A DNA stretch of 64,000 nt from Streptomyces sp. S465 (lineage in GTDB: Bacteria; Actinomycetota; Actinomycetes; Streptomycetales; Streptomycetaceae), in assembly GCF_026898115.1 (NCBI RefSeq), contig NZ_CP114036.1, positions 1,240,001 to 1,304,000 on the forward strand, read 5' to 3'. Below, in pieces: positions 7,926-15,745 of this stretch. The position numbers and the translations under genes were made by a program. How positions within the stretch are numbered: the stretch's first letter is position 1; every line of letters begins with the position of its first letter. The notes beneath the pieces were generated by a model, which had not been told where the DNA came from, searched no databases, and saw only the letters and a list, made by a program, of their open reading frames with translations.

Positions 7926-8642
7926 TCAGCAACCTGGGAGCGCACGGGCGGATCGGCGCACGAGGTAGCGGTATCCGGCCTCCAGCTGGCTGTCCGGCCA
8001 GCATTCGGCGCGTTTGTCCATGGCTTCGGTGCGGCTGGACTGAACGCGGATCTCACCGGCCGCCATGGCCTTGAGCTGGACCGCACAGGCGCGTTCGAGA
8101 AGCACGGCGTGCATCACGGCGGCCGGTACGGACTTTCCGGCAGCGACCAGGCCGTGTCCGGGCATGAGTGCGGCCGGCGCGTTGCCCAGTTCCGCGGCGA
8201 GCGCCTTGCCCAGTGCGGGTGTGCTCACCAGTCCGCCTGTGCTCCGGAAGCGGGGCACATCCTCCCCGGCCAAGAGCGCGCCTTCGTGGGAGATGGGCCG
8301 AAGTCGGCGTCCGAGGGACGCGAAGGCGATCGCCGATACCGCGTGGGTGTGCACGGTGCAGATCAGATCCGGGGTGGCTTTCAGCAGTTCGAGGTGGATG
8401 TGGCACTCCTTGTGCGGAGCGCCGGTTCCCTGGAGGACCTCGGCTTCGTAGGAGACGAGTTGAAGCCGCTGCTCATAGACCTCTTCCACCTCTTCCCATC
8501 CCCAGCCGGGTGCCTTGATCCAGATGCCGCGGCCCTCGGGGTCTCGTACGGCGACGTGGCCCCAGACCATGTCACCCTGCCCCGCGGCACTGAGCGCGTG
8601 GGAAGCCTCGATGACGAGGCGGCGGGCCTCGCCGGCGTTCAC
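7926..8642 (-). CDS. Class II aldolase/adducin-family protein
   Basis: 238 residues with the class II aldolase fold. Candidate zinc ligands and catalytic Glu lie in PHKECHIHLELLK, ICTVHTHAVSAIAF and MPGHGLVAAGKS. Members include fuculose-1-phosphate aldolase, ribulose-phosphate epimerase, and decarboxylases or dehydratases of aromatic catabolism. Here the enzyme may cleave or decarboxylate a hydroxylated acid intermediate. It starts with GTG at 8642, overlapping the TGA of the TAXI-type gene in a GTGA junction, which implies coupled translation. Closest functional relative cannot be told without a search. Confidence 0.8.
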   Translation of the reverse strand: MNAGEARRLVIEASHALSAAGQGDMVWGHVAVRDPEGRGIWIKAPGWGWEEVEEVYEQRLQLVSYEAEVLQGTGAPHKECHIHLELLKATPDLICTVHTHAVSAIAFASLGRRLRPISHEGALLAGEDVPRFRSTGGLVSTPALGKALAAELGNAPAALMPGHGLVAAGKSVPAAVMHAVLLERACAVQLKAMAAGEIRVQSSRTEAMDKRAECWPDSQLEAGYRYLVRRSARALPGC

Positions 8643-9622
8643 GAGATACGCAGGGCGTTGTAGTAGCGGGCTGCCCCGGGATGAAGGGGGACGGGCGTCT
8701 CGCCCATCGTCACCGGGTCGAGCGGGTAGGTGATCGGGCTGCGCTCCGGGGCCAGGTGGCGGTACTGCCCTTCGATGACGTGGCGTGTCTCACCCAGCAC
8801 CCAGGCAATCGCGTAGGCCAGATCATCGGCGAGATCGGCGCGGGTCAGTACGAGGAAGTCGGAGAAGTCAAGGGTCCGGAAAGCCCTGCACCCCGGGAAG
8901 TAGCCGTCGTCGACGACAGCGGCCGGCCATGCGAAGTCCTCGTACAGGCCGTCGAGAACGTCCTGCTCGACCTCCAGGAAGTTCATGAAGCGTCCGAGCT
9001 CCTGCCATGGCGGCAGCATGACCGCTTCGTGGACGATGGCATTGGCGCGGCCTTCCCTCACGTGATCGAGGGACGCGAAAGGCCGCTCGTCCTCGAGCAG
9101 TTCGCCGCCCCAGCCGGTGATGTCGACTCCCGATCGCGTCAGGACCTCATGCGCGGCGAGTCCCACGTGGTTGACACCGTCATGAACGGAGGTGGCGAGA
9201 CGCAGAGCGGGCTTGCTTTCCCGCAGCTCGGCAAAGGTGTGGATGCCGAGATCCCTGTGGACCGCAACCACCAGGCGGTCACGTTGGGGCACCACTCCCA
9301 GAGCGCGAAGATCAGGAAAGGACTCGTCCGCGTACCCGCCACGGCCTTCGAGCGCCGCGACAGCGAAGGCCGTCGGGGTGGTCATCGCGACGTGGACTTC
9401 GCCGCGGCCGACAGCGCGCACGGCGTCGCTGAAGCCCCTGCTGTTCCAGGTCGCGATACGGGTGTGGGGACCGCACCGGTCGGTCAGCTCCTGAGCGATC
9501 CAACCGCACACTCGGTGAAGGTTGGCACCGCCCCAGTCACCTCGAAGGTGCAACGTCACGGAGCGATCGATCTTCGGCTCGACGGGCCTGCCGGGCTGGA
9601 TACGGCACTTTGCGGGCTCCAC
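8639..9622 (-). CDS. TAXI/NMT1-type binding protein lacking a signal peptide
   Basis: 327 residues of the periplasmic binding protein II fold, TAXI/NMT1 type. Signature-like segments are GDWGGANLHRVCGWIAQELT, RGFSDAVRAVGRGEVHVAMT and [24 protein letters not shown] proteins normally carry a lipoprotein or Sec signal and serve TRAP transporters; no signal peptide and no TRAP membrane genes are seen here. The GTG at 9622 has AGGAG five bases upstream, which fixes the start and rules out a hidden leader. As first gene of the catabolic operon it may be a cytoplasmic substrate-binding or enzymatic protein; decarboxylase-like relatives (phthalate 4,5-cis-dihydrodiol type) are a possible alternative. 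Confidence 0.65.
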   Translation of the reverse strand: MEPAKCRIQPGRPVEPKIDRSVTLHLRGDWGGANLHRVCGWIAQELTDRCGPHTRIATWNSRGFSDAVRAVGRGEVHVAMTTPTAFAVAALEGRGGYADESFPDLRALGVVPQRDRLVVAVHRDLGIHTFAELRESKPALRLATSVHDGVNHVGLAAHEVLTRSGVDITGWGGELLEDERPFASLDHVREGRANAIVHEAVMLPPWQELGRFMNFLEVEQDVLDGLYEDFAWPAAVVDDGYFPGCRAFRTLDFSDFLVLTRADLADDLAYAIAWVLGETRHVIEGQYRHLAPERSPITYPLDPVTMGETPVPLHPGAARYYNALRIS

Positions 9623-9632
9623 AGTGGCTCCT

Positions 9633-9674
9633 GTCCTGAAATAGAGGACGCATGTCCTGCTCTTCAATAGAGCA
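9633..9674. promoter_or_regulatory. Tandem operator-like palindromes before the catabolic operon
   Basis: Two 17-bp inverted repeats with the same 5-7-5 layout: GTCCT-N7-AGGAC (9633-9649) and TGCTC-N7-GAGCA (9658-9674). Both end in AATAGAG-like cores. They lie 11-52 bases upstream of the operon's GTG start at 9622, a position that would block transcription or early elongation. Confidence 0.5.
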
Positions 9675-9724
9675 TAGAAGGTACGACGGCGAGACGCGAG
9701 AGGAGAGCGAAACTAAGTCTAGAG

Positions 9725-9754
9725 CTATACCTTTAGACCTATACTCAATTGAGT
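9725..9754. promoter_or_regulatory. AT-rich promoter region with MarR-type palindrome
   Basis: The stretch has two CTATAC copies (9725-9730, 9739-9744) and the perfect 12-bp palindrome ACTCAATTGAGT (9743-9754). It is markedly AT-rich against its surroundings and sits between the divergent operon and MarR gene. A MarR dimer site is likely in form; binding is inferred. Confidence 0.45.
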
Positions 9755-9806
9755 CACCGAAGGGCAGGCCCGACCGAACGCGGTTGCGCCGGGACGCGTC
9801 ACGCCA

Positions 9807-9822
9807 CCTCTAGCAGTAGAGG
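9807..9822. promoter_or_regulatory. Palindrome at the MarR gene start
   Basis: CCTCTA-N4-TAGAGG, ending one base before the ATG at 9824. It could be an autoregulatory operator or a hairpin masking the AGAGG ribosome site it contains. Confidence 0.4.
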
Positions 9823-9823
9823 T

Positions 9824-10291
9824 ATGCTCGTCGGCGTGAGTGCCGGTGAGCCCAACCAACTGCCCGACGAGTTGATCCGCCTTACCTGGACGCTGCATCG
9901 CACGCTGCGCCAGCGGCAGACGCCACCAGCGGGCGAAACACGGCGCCCCCTGTCACAGGTGGAAGTGCTGCGTCTCGTCAGCAGCCAACCCGGCATCAGC
10001 GTCCGCGAGATCAGCACAGCACTGGGCATGCAACCCAACAACGTGAGCACGCTCGTCACCCGGCTGACCCGCGCAGGCTTCATCGAGCGCCGCCCCAGCA
10101 CTCACGACCGGCGTTTCGTCGAACTGCATCCCACGGGAAAGATGATCACAGCGGGCGCCGAGGTCGACGACAGTCTCACCAAGGTCATTACGGAGGCCCT
10201 GAGCCGGCTTCCACCACAATCAGCGGAACGCATCGCCGCCGCCCTTCCCGACCTGTGGGACCTGGCACGCGCCCTCGCCCCCGCCCCATGA
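9824..10291 (+). CDS. MarR-family regulator
   Basis: 155 residues. The winged helix-turn-helix runs from about 45 to 115: LSQVEVLRLVSSQPGISVRE, LGMQPNNVSTLVTRLTRAGF (recognition helix) and the wing RRPSTHDRRFVELHPTG. MarR proteins are dimers that usually repress divergent catabolic or efflux genes and release DNA on binding phenolic ligands. It is divergent from the ring-degradation operon, with palindromes between them. ATG at 9824 or GTG at 9836 could start translation; a longer TTG-initiated frame from 9749 is unlikely because it would read through the palindromes. Confidence 0.88.
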   Translation: MLVGVSAGEPNQLPDELIRLTWTLHRTLRQRQTPPAGETRRPLSQVEVLRLVSSQPGISVREISTALGMQPNNVSTLVTRLTRAGFIERRPSTHDRRFVELHPTGKMITAGAEVDDSLTKVITEALSRLPPQSAERIAAALPDLWDLARALAPAP

Positions 10292-10344
10292 GCAGCGCGA
10301 ACAGACCTCCGAGACCTCCGCGCACACAGCTACGCGGCAGGGTC

Positions 10345-10382
10345 GTCCTATTTTTCGAAGCACCCGTCCTGTTATTTTGAAC
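10345..10382. promoter_or_regulatory. Direct repeats of the IclR-type half-site
   Basis: GTCCTATTTTTCGAA (from 10345) and GTCCTGTTATTTTGAA (from 10366) are spaced 21 bp start to start, about two helical turns. They lie 107-144 bases before the YCII gene. The half-site matches those at 1481, 2129 and 9633. Confidence 0.45.
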
Positions 10383-10488
10383 CTGCCGCAGACCGGGAAA
10401 GTGCTCGCACTTTGTCCTGGATCCGCTCCTGGGCAACTCAGCGGCGGCTCGGCAGCAGCTTCGACTTCTCCCACTGAAGGGCAGAGCC

Positions 10489-10815
10489 ATGTGGTACCTG
10501 ACACTGCATCGCTGGACCGGTGACCGCCAACGCGCCATCGCCGAGGTCCTGCCGTCCCATCTGGCATGGATGCGAGAACGGCAACGCGCCGGCCAGGTCT
10601 TGATGGCAGGTCCAAGTCCCGACCGGGAGCTGGGAATCATCGTCGTGGGCCACATGTCCCGGGACGCGGTTGACGACCTCTTCCGCGATGAGCCCCTGGT
10701 CGCCGGCGGCTTCCGCGGCTACGACGTCATCCCCTGGGAAGTGCATCATGTGCTCGGTGTCGGAGGCTTCGACGTGCCCGCAGTCACCGCCATGCTGGCC
10801 GGTGAGCACAGCTGA
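10489..10815 (+). CDS. YCII-related protein
   Basis: 108 residues with the ferredoxin-like YCII fold: MWYLTLHRWTGDRQRAI, LPSHLAWMRERQRAGQVLMA, PLVAGGFRGYDVIPWEV. The conserved His and Asp proposed as active-site residues of the family lie in PSHLAWM and SPDRELG. YCII proteins are dehydrochlorinase- or muconolactone-isomerase-like. Shared operator-like repeats upstream suggest it belongs to the aromatic regulon. GGGCAGAG precedes the ATG. Function inferred from fold only. Confidence 0.7.
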   Translation: MWYLTLHRWTGDRQRAIAEVLPSHLAWMRERQRAGQVLMAGPSPDRELGIIVVGHMSRDAVDDLFRDEPLVAGGFRGYDVIPWEVHHVLGVGGFDVPAVTAMLAGEHS

Positions 10816-10920
10816 CACTCGGGGCGCCGGGCACAAGCCTCCGACGCCACCCCGGGAATCCCCGGACCGCGGTCCCCGTTGCAGCGAACAGGTTGTGTGT
10901 CGTACCCACAGGAGGCAGGT

Positions 10921-11328
10921 ATGTACGGCGACCCGGCGACAGTCCGCAAGATTCTCACGGAGCTGGGAGACACTTGGGCGGTAGTCGGTCTGTCCTCCAA
11001 CCAGGGGCGGGCGGCCTACGGCGTGGCCGGTGTCCTCCAGCGGTTCGGGAAGCGGATCGTGCCGGTGCACCCCAAGGCCGAGACGGTGCACGGCGAGCGG
11101 GGGTACGCCTCGCTCGCCGAGATTCCCTTCCCGGTCGACGTGGTCGATGTGTTCGTCAACAGCGATCTGGCGGGTCCCGTCGCCGACGAGGCCGTCGCCA
11201 TCGGCGCCAAGGCCGTCTGGTTCCAGCTGGGCGTCATCGACCCGGCGGCGTACGAACGCACCCGCGCCGCCGGGCTCGCCATGGTGATGGATCGCTGCCC
11301 GGCCATTGAGATCCCCAGGCTGGACTGA
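10921..11328 (+). CDS. CoA-binding domain protein (YccU type)
   Basis: 135 residues of the YccU/CoA_binding family: WAVVGLSSNQGRAAYGVAGV is the nucleotide-binding loop, VVDVFVNSDLAGPVADEAV and GAKAVWFQLGVIDPAAYERT follow, ending MVMDRCPAIEIPRL. The domain resembles the N-terminal fold of succinyl-CoA ligase alpha chains; physiological role unknown. AGGAGG about six bases before ATG 10921 decides the start over a GTG farther upstream. It stands alone, convergent with the YbaK gene. Confidence 0.88.
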   Translation: MYGDPATVRKILTELGDTWAVVGLSSNQGRAAYGVAGVLQRFGKRIVPVHPKAETVHGERGYASLAEIPFPVDVVDVFVNSDLAGPVADEAVAIGAKAVWFQLGVIDPAAYERTRAAGLAMVMDRCPAIEIPRLD

Positions 11329-11362
11329 AGCGCACAAGGGTCGGGGGCTCGGGAGCGTCGAG

Positions 11363-11917
11363 TCAGACGCCGAGGCCCTCCAGGACGACCGCGCCCGGCA
11401 GCCCGGCGAGCACCTTGCCCGGCACGATGAGCTTGCCGCGCCGGCTGCCGCTGCCGATGAGCGCGTACGGGATGTCGGCCACGGCGGCGTCCACCAGGAT
11501 CGGCCAGCTCCCGGGCAGTCCGATCGGGGTGATGCCGCCGAACTCCATGCCGCTCTCCCCCGTGGCCGTGTCCATCGGGGCGAACGACGCCTTGCGCGCG
11601 CCCAGGTGGCGGCGGACCACGCCGTTGACGTCCGCCCGGGTGTGGGCGAGGACGAGGCAGGCGGCCAGGGTGACCTCGCCACCGCGCTTGCCCGCGACGA
11701 CCACGCAGTTCGCGGACTGCTCCAGCAGCGAGGCCCCGTAGTGCTCGACGAGTACGGCGGTGTCGGCCTTGTCCGGGTCCGTGTCCACGAACAGCACCCG
11801 CTCCACCGGCTCCGAGCCGCGCCAGGTGCGCAGCGCCTCGGCGACGGGGGCGGTCAGCAGGTCCAGGCACTCGACGGCGGGACGGACCTCGTCGAAGGCA
11901 TCCATCGGCGTACTCAT
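11363..11917 (-). CDS. YbaK/EbsC-family aminoacyl-tRNA deacylase
   Basis: 184 residues with the YbaK/ProRS-associated editing fold: DKADTAVLVEHYGASLLEQS, CVVVAGKRGGEVTLAACLVL, GARKASFAPMDTATGESGME and GGITPIGLPGSWPILVD. The invariant Lys of the family is in GARKASFA. Members hydrolyse mischarged aminoacyl-tRNAs (for example Cys- or Ala-tRNAPro) in trans. Free-standing gene, start ATG 11917. Amino-acid specificity cannot be read from sequence. Confidence 0.88.
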   Translation of the reverse strand: MSTPMDAFDEVRPAVECLDLLTAPVAEALRTWRGSEPVERVLFVDTDPDKADTAVLVEHYGASLLEQSANCVVVAGKRGGEVTLAACLVLAHTRADVNGVVRRHLGARKASFAPMDTATGESGMEFGGITPIGLPGSWPILVDAAVADIPYALIGSGSRRGKLIVPGKVLAGLPGAVVLEGLGV

Positions 11918-11959
11918 GCCGACAAACTAGCAGTTCGGGCCGGGCCGGGCCCGGCGGTC

Positions 11960-12532
11960 TCAGCGCGCGGGCGGCACCGACACCGCCATGGTCATCTCCA
12001 CCGGAACCTCCCCCTCGTTGCGGTAGGTGTGCGGGGTGTTCGCCTCGAACGCCGCGGAGGTGCCGGCCGGGACGGTGTGGTTCTCACCGCCGATCTCCAG
12101 GGTGAGCTCGCCCGCCGTCACATGGATCAGCTCCACCGTGCCGGACGGGTGCGGATCGGAGGCGCTGCCGTCGCCGGGCATCAGCCGCCATCCCCACATC
12201 TCCAGCGGGCCGTCCGCCTCGGTGCCGACGAGCAGCGCGGTGTAGCTGCCCGCCTCGGTGGACCACATCCGCACCGCCTGCTCGGGAGGGACGACGGTCA
12301 CCCGTGGCCCCTGCTCGTAGTCGAGCAGGGTGGTGATGCTCACACCGAGGGCGTCCGCGAGTTTGACCGTGGTGCCCACGCTCGGGTTCGTACGGGCCTG
12401 CTCAATCTGGATGATCATGCCCCGGCTGACCCCGGCGCGGGCCGCGAGGGCGTCGAGGGTGAAGCCGCGTTCATTGCGCCACCGCTTGAGGTTGCGGGCG
12501 AGCGACTGGGTGAGCTGATCGAGGTCCGTCAC
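11960..12532 (-). CDS. XRE-family regulator with C-terminal cupin
   Basis: 190 residues. An N-terminal helix-turn-helix (about 10-65: LKRWRNERGFTLDALAARAG, then SRGMIIQIEQARTNPSVGTT) is joined to a cupin (about 115-185: SGTVELIHVTAGELTLEIGG and FEANTPHTYRNEGEV). The architecture is common for regulators of amino-acid or metabolite exporters. It is divergent from an EamA exporter 100 bases away, the usual regulator-target pairing. GTG at 12532 is chosen because the longer frame has no typical upstream residues. Confidence 0.9.
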   Translation of the reverse strand: MTDLDQLTQSLARNLKRWRNERGFTLDALAARAGVSRGMIIQIEQARTNPSVGTTVKLADALGVSITTLLDYEQGPRVTVVPPEQAVRMWSTEAGSYTALLVGTEADGPLEMWGWRLMPGDGSASDPHPSGTVELIHVTAGELTLEIGGENHTVPAGTSAAFEANTPHTYRNEGEVPVEMTMAVSVPPAR

Positions 12533-12583
12533 GATCCGGTCCGTCCAATATAGTGAATGGCGTAGTCGAGTACATTGAACTAC

Positions 12584-12602
12584 CGTGGGTTGTACTCCCA
12601 CG
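12584..12602. promoter_or_regulatory. Inverted repeat between XRE-cupin and EamA genes
   Basis: CGTGGG-N7-CCCACG, 30 bases before the EamA ATG and just upstream of AT-rich sequence (CCAATATAG at 12545-12553). Good candidate operator for the XRE-cupin protein; inferred from position. Confidence 0.45.
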
Positions 12603-12631
12603 TCCATCACACTGTACGGCGAGGTTTCACC

Positions 12632-13498
12632 ATGTCCGCGCTCTTCGCTCTGGCCACCAGCCTGCTCTGGGGGCTGGCCGACTTCGGCGGAGGGCTGCTC
12701 ACCCGCCGCACCCCCGCGCTCACCGTGGTCGTGGTCTCCCAGACCATCGCGGTGGCCGTCCTCGGCGCCATCGTGGTGGCCACCGGCGGATGGTCCGAGG
12801 CGGGACCGCAGCTGTGGTTCGCCGCGGCGGCCGGTGTGGTGGGCCCGGCCGCGATGCTGTGCTTCTACCGGGCCCTCGCGCTCGGCCCGATGGGCGTCGT
12901 CTCCCCGCTCGGCGCGCTCGGCGGGGTCATCGTGCCGCTCTGTGTCGCGCTGGTGCTCGGCGAGCGGCCGGGGGTGCTCCAGGTCTCGGGGATCGTGGTG
13001 GCGGTCGCCGGTGTGGTCCTGGCCAGCGGCCCGCAGACCGGCGGTACGCCCGTCCAGCGGCAGACGCTGCTGCTCACCGCGGTCGCCGCGCTGGGCTTCG
13101 GCTCGGTGATGGCGCTGATCGCCGAGGCGTCGACCACGCTGACCGGGCTGTTCCTCGCGCTGTTCGTCCAGCGGGTGTGCAATGTGGCGGTCGGCGGCGC
13201 CGCGCTCTGGGTCTCCGTGCGGCGCGGTGATCCCGGGCTGCCCGAGGGCGGGATGGGCGTGGTGTGGGCGTCGCTGCCCACGCTGGCCTTCGTGGGCCTG
13301 GCCGATGTGGCCGCGAACGGCACGTACAGCCTCGCCGCCCACCACGGCCCGGTCACCGTCGCCGCGGTGCTCGCCTCCCTCTACCCGGTGGTGACCGCGC
13401 TCGCCGCCCGCGGACTGCTCGGCGAGCGGCTGCGCGTGGTCCAGGCGACGGGCGCCGGGCTCGCCTTGGTGGGGACGCTGCTGCTGGCCACCGGCTGA
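12632..13498 (+). CDS. EamA/DMT-family exporter
   Basis: 288 residues, about ten hydrophobic helices in two five-helix EamA repeats: ALATSLLWGLADFGGGLLTR at the start, then FYRALALGPMGVVSPLGALG and, in the second half, YSLAAHHGPVTVAAVLASLY with ARGLLGERLRVVQATGAGLA. The family exports amino acids, their analogues or other metabolites. GAGG lies eight bases before ATG 12632. The divergent XRE-cupin gene probably regulates it. Substrate unknown. Confidence 0.9.
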   Translation: MSALFALATSLLWGLADFGGGLLTRRTPALTVVVVSQTIAVAVLGAIVVATGGWSEAGPQLWFAAAAGVVGPAAMLCFYRALALGPMGVVSPLGALGGVIVPLCVALVLGERPGVLQVSGIVVAVAGVVLASGPQTGGTPVQRQTLLLTAVAALGFGSVMALIAEASTTLTGLFLALFVQRVCNVAVGGAALWVSVRRGDPGLPEGGMGVVWASLPTLAFVGLADVAANGTYSLAAHHGPVTVAAVLASLYPVVTALAARGLLGERLRVVQATGAGLALVGTLLLATG

Positions 13499-13500
13499 GC

Positions 13501-13516
13501 GGACCGCGGACGGTCC
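13501..13516. terminator. Short hairpin after EamA gene
   Basis: GGACCG-CGGA-CGGTCC directly follows the EamA stop. Six-base stem and no T-run, so a weak terminator at best. Confidence 0.3.
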
Positions 13517-13559
13517 CCGGCCATGCATAACCGGGCCCGTCTCAGGAACCCACTACGCC

Positions 13560-14738
13560 ATGGGGCACGTGATCGAGAAGCTGTATGTGATCCGCGTCGA
13601 AGTCCGCGGGATCGCGGATGCGGCGGGCCGGGCCTGGCGGGCACCGGGACGGGAGCGGGACCTGGTCGTACAGTCCCTGAAGGCGGCCGCGGCGGCCACG
13701 CTCGCCTGGGCGGTCTCGGGATGGTGGCTGAAGGATCCGGTGGCGCTGATGGCGCCGTGGGTGGCGGTGGTGCTGGTCCAGGCCACCGTCTACCGTTCGC
13801 TGTTCAAGGGGCTCCAGCAACTGGTGGCCATCGCCGTCGGCACGCTGCTGGCGGCGGGAGCCGAGGCCCTGACGGGGAACACCCTGATCGCGGTGGCCCT
13901 GGTCCTGCCGGTCGTGATGCTGCTCAGCAACTGGCCCCGCCTCGGCGACCAGGGCATCTACGGGCCCACCACCGCGCTGTTCACCCTCACCTCGGCGCCC
14001 GTGTCCAGCCTCACCGTCTCCCACCGGCTGCTTCAGGCCGTGCTGGGCGCCGCGATCGGCATCGCGGTCAACGCCCTGGTCCTGCCGCCGGTCCATCTGC
14101 GCAACGTTCCGGAGAACCTCAGCGGCCTGGCGCGCGGCACCGAGGAGACGCTGGCGAGCATCGCCGAGGGGCTGACCCAGGAGGACTGGTCCGGGGACAC
14201 GGCCGCCGAATGGCGGCGGCTGACCGGCCGGCTCCGGCAGCGGCTGGACAGCCTGCGGTCCGCACGGCTGTGGAGCCATGAGAGCCTCCGGCTGAACCCG
14301 AGTCTCCCGGGAAAGCGGCGCAGGAAGCTGCCACCGCTTCCGGACGAGAGCGAGGACCAGCGGTGGGGCTCGATCGTCGCCCAGGTCGACGCGGTCGCCG
14401 CCACCATGATCGACATCGCCGACGAGAACCGCACCATCCCCGTCCCCGACCGGCAGCCGCTGCACGACTACGGCCGCCTCCTCGCCGATCTGGCGGCCGC
14501 CTGCAAGGTCCGGGCCGATCTGATCCGCCGGCCCGCCGCCTCCGAGTCCGCGCGCGGTGAACTGGACGAGGTGCTGGACGCGGTGGAACGGCGCCATGGT
14601 GCCCTGCACAAGCAGCTCACCGACGAGCGCAGCGTCTCCCCCGCCACCGTCGCCGTCCTGGGCACCCTGCTGATCCAGGCCCAGAACATCTGGCACGACA
14701 TCGCCCCGGACACCTGGCCCCGCGCCACTCAGGCATAG
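13560..14738 (+). CDS. FUSC/aromatic acid exporter-family membrane protein
   Basis: 392 residues. The N-terminal half (about 35-180) has five to six hydrophobic segments including LAWAVSGWWLKDPVALMAPW, LFKGLQQLVAIAVGTLLAAG and the late LQAVLGAAIGIAVNALVLPP. The C-terminal half is soluble, charged and helical. This layout matches the actinobacterial FUSC/ArAE-like proteins related to aromatic acid exporters. It is followed at 70 bases by a VOC protein on the same strand. Start ATG 13560. Transported substrate unknown. Confidence 0.8.
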   Translation: MGHVIEKLYVIRVEVRGIADAAGRAWRAPGRERDLVVQSLKAAAAATLAWAVSGWWLKDPVALMAPWVAVVLVQATVYRSLFKGLQQLVAIAVGTLLAAGAEALTGNTLIAVALVLPVVMLLSNWPRLGDQGIYGPTTALFTLTSAPVSSLTVSHRLLQAVLGAAIGIAVNALVLPPVHLRNVPENLSGLARGTEETLASIAEGLTQEDWSGDTAAEWRRLTGRLRQRLDSLRSARLWSHESLRLNPSLPGKRRRKLPPLPDESEDQRWGSIVAQVDAVAATMIDIADENRTIPVPDRQPLHDYGRLLADLAAACKVRADLIRRPAASESARGELDEVLDAVERRHGALHKQLTDERSVSPATVAVLGTLLIQAQNIWHDIAPDTWPRATQA

Positions 14739-14807
14739 CTCCGGGCACGCGGGGTACACCGCTGCCGTCCCCGCGCTGGTCGGGGCGGAGAGTGAGGAGT
14801 GGTGCCC

Positions 14808-15581
14808 ATGAAGCCGGTCGGCCAGGCACGGCCGGGATTCCCCTGCTGGGTGAGTCTCGCCGCCCGCAGCCTCCAGGCGGCGCAGGAGTTCTACACCGCG
14901 GTGCTGGGGTGGACCTGGCGTTCCACCAGGCTGGATGAGGAGTTCCGTACGGCGCTGTTCGGCGGGGCGCCGGTGGCCGGGATCGGTGAGCTGGCGAACA
15001 GCCTCCGGGGCGCGGTCGCCTGGACGCCGTTCTTCGCGGTGGCGGACGCGGACGCCACCGCGGCCCGGATCCACGAGCGGGGCGGCACCGTCGGGGTCGG
15101 CCCGCTCGCGTTCGGTCCGGGCCGCCGCGCCGCGCTGGCCGCCGACCCCGACGGCGCCGTCTTCGGCTTCTGGGAGGGAGAGGCGCTGCCCGGCTGGGCG
15201 GCGGGACAAGACAGCGCCCCGGCCTGGCTGGAGCTGCGGACCCGTGACGCGTTCGCGGCGGCCCTCTTCTACGGCGAGGTGTTCGGCTGGGCGGCGCCGG
15301 AGGGCCCCTGTTCCGTGGAGTACGAGAACGACGAGGTGATCGTGGGCGAGGCGGAGCGCAAGCTCGCGGTGATCCGCGGCGGCGCCGTCGAGCAGGCCCC
15401 CGACCCGCGGGTCCGGCCGCGCTGGTACGTCCACTTCCGCGTCCCCGATGTGACGGCGGCCGTGGCGGCGGCCCGCGCCGCCGGGGGCACCGTCGCCCTC
15501 CCGCCGGCCCCTTCCGCCGCGGGCCGTCAGGCGACCCTGCGCGACCCCGACGGAGGGCTGTTCACCGTCACCGCCGCCTGA
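14808..15581 (+). CDS. Two-module VOC-family protein
   Basis: 257 residues with two glyoxalase/bleomycin-resistance modules. Module 1: GFPCWVSLAARSLQAAQEFY, VLGWTWRSTRLDEEF, DPDGAVFGFWEGE. Module 2: AWLELRTRDAFAAALFYGEV, WYVHFRVPDVTAAVAAARAA, LRDPDGGLFTVTA. This resembles the two-domain actinomycete VOC proteins often labelled hydroxylase-like; true catalytic metal ligands are not convincing in module 1. GAGGAG eight bases before ATG 14808 decides the start against two in-frame GTGs just upstream. Confidence 0.85.
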   Translation: MKPVGQARPGFPCWVSLAARSLQAAQEFYTAVLGWTWRSTRLDEEFRTALFGGAPVAGIGELANSLRGAVAWTPFFAVADADATAARIHERGGTVGVGPLAFGPGRRAALAADPDGAVFGFWEGEALPGWAAGQDSAPAWLELRTRDAFAAALFYGEVFGWAAPEGPCSVEYENDEVIVGEAERKLAVIRGGAVEQAPDPRVRPRWYVHFRVPDVTAAVAAARAAGGTVALPPAPSAAGRQATLRDPDGGLFTVTAA

Positions 15582-15745
15582 CGGGGAGTCCGGCCGGTCC
15601 CGGGCGGAACGCCCCGGCCCGGTTCGGCGAGATGGCGGAAAGACGGCGCGGACAGGTGAGGGATCCGGGCCGGCCGGGAAGCCGTGGTGGCGGAGGGCGC
15701 GGGAGAAGCGCGGGAGACACGGCGGCGTCAGGACGGAGCGCGGTG

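Noticed and set aside
13542..15434. A 630-codon frame opposite the FUSC and VOC genes
   Set aside because: Spans two well-supported genes on the other strand; composition is typical of GC-rich shadows.
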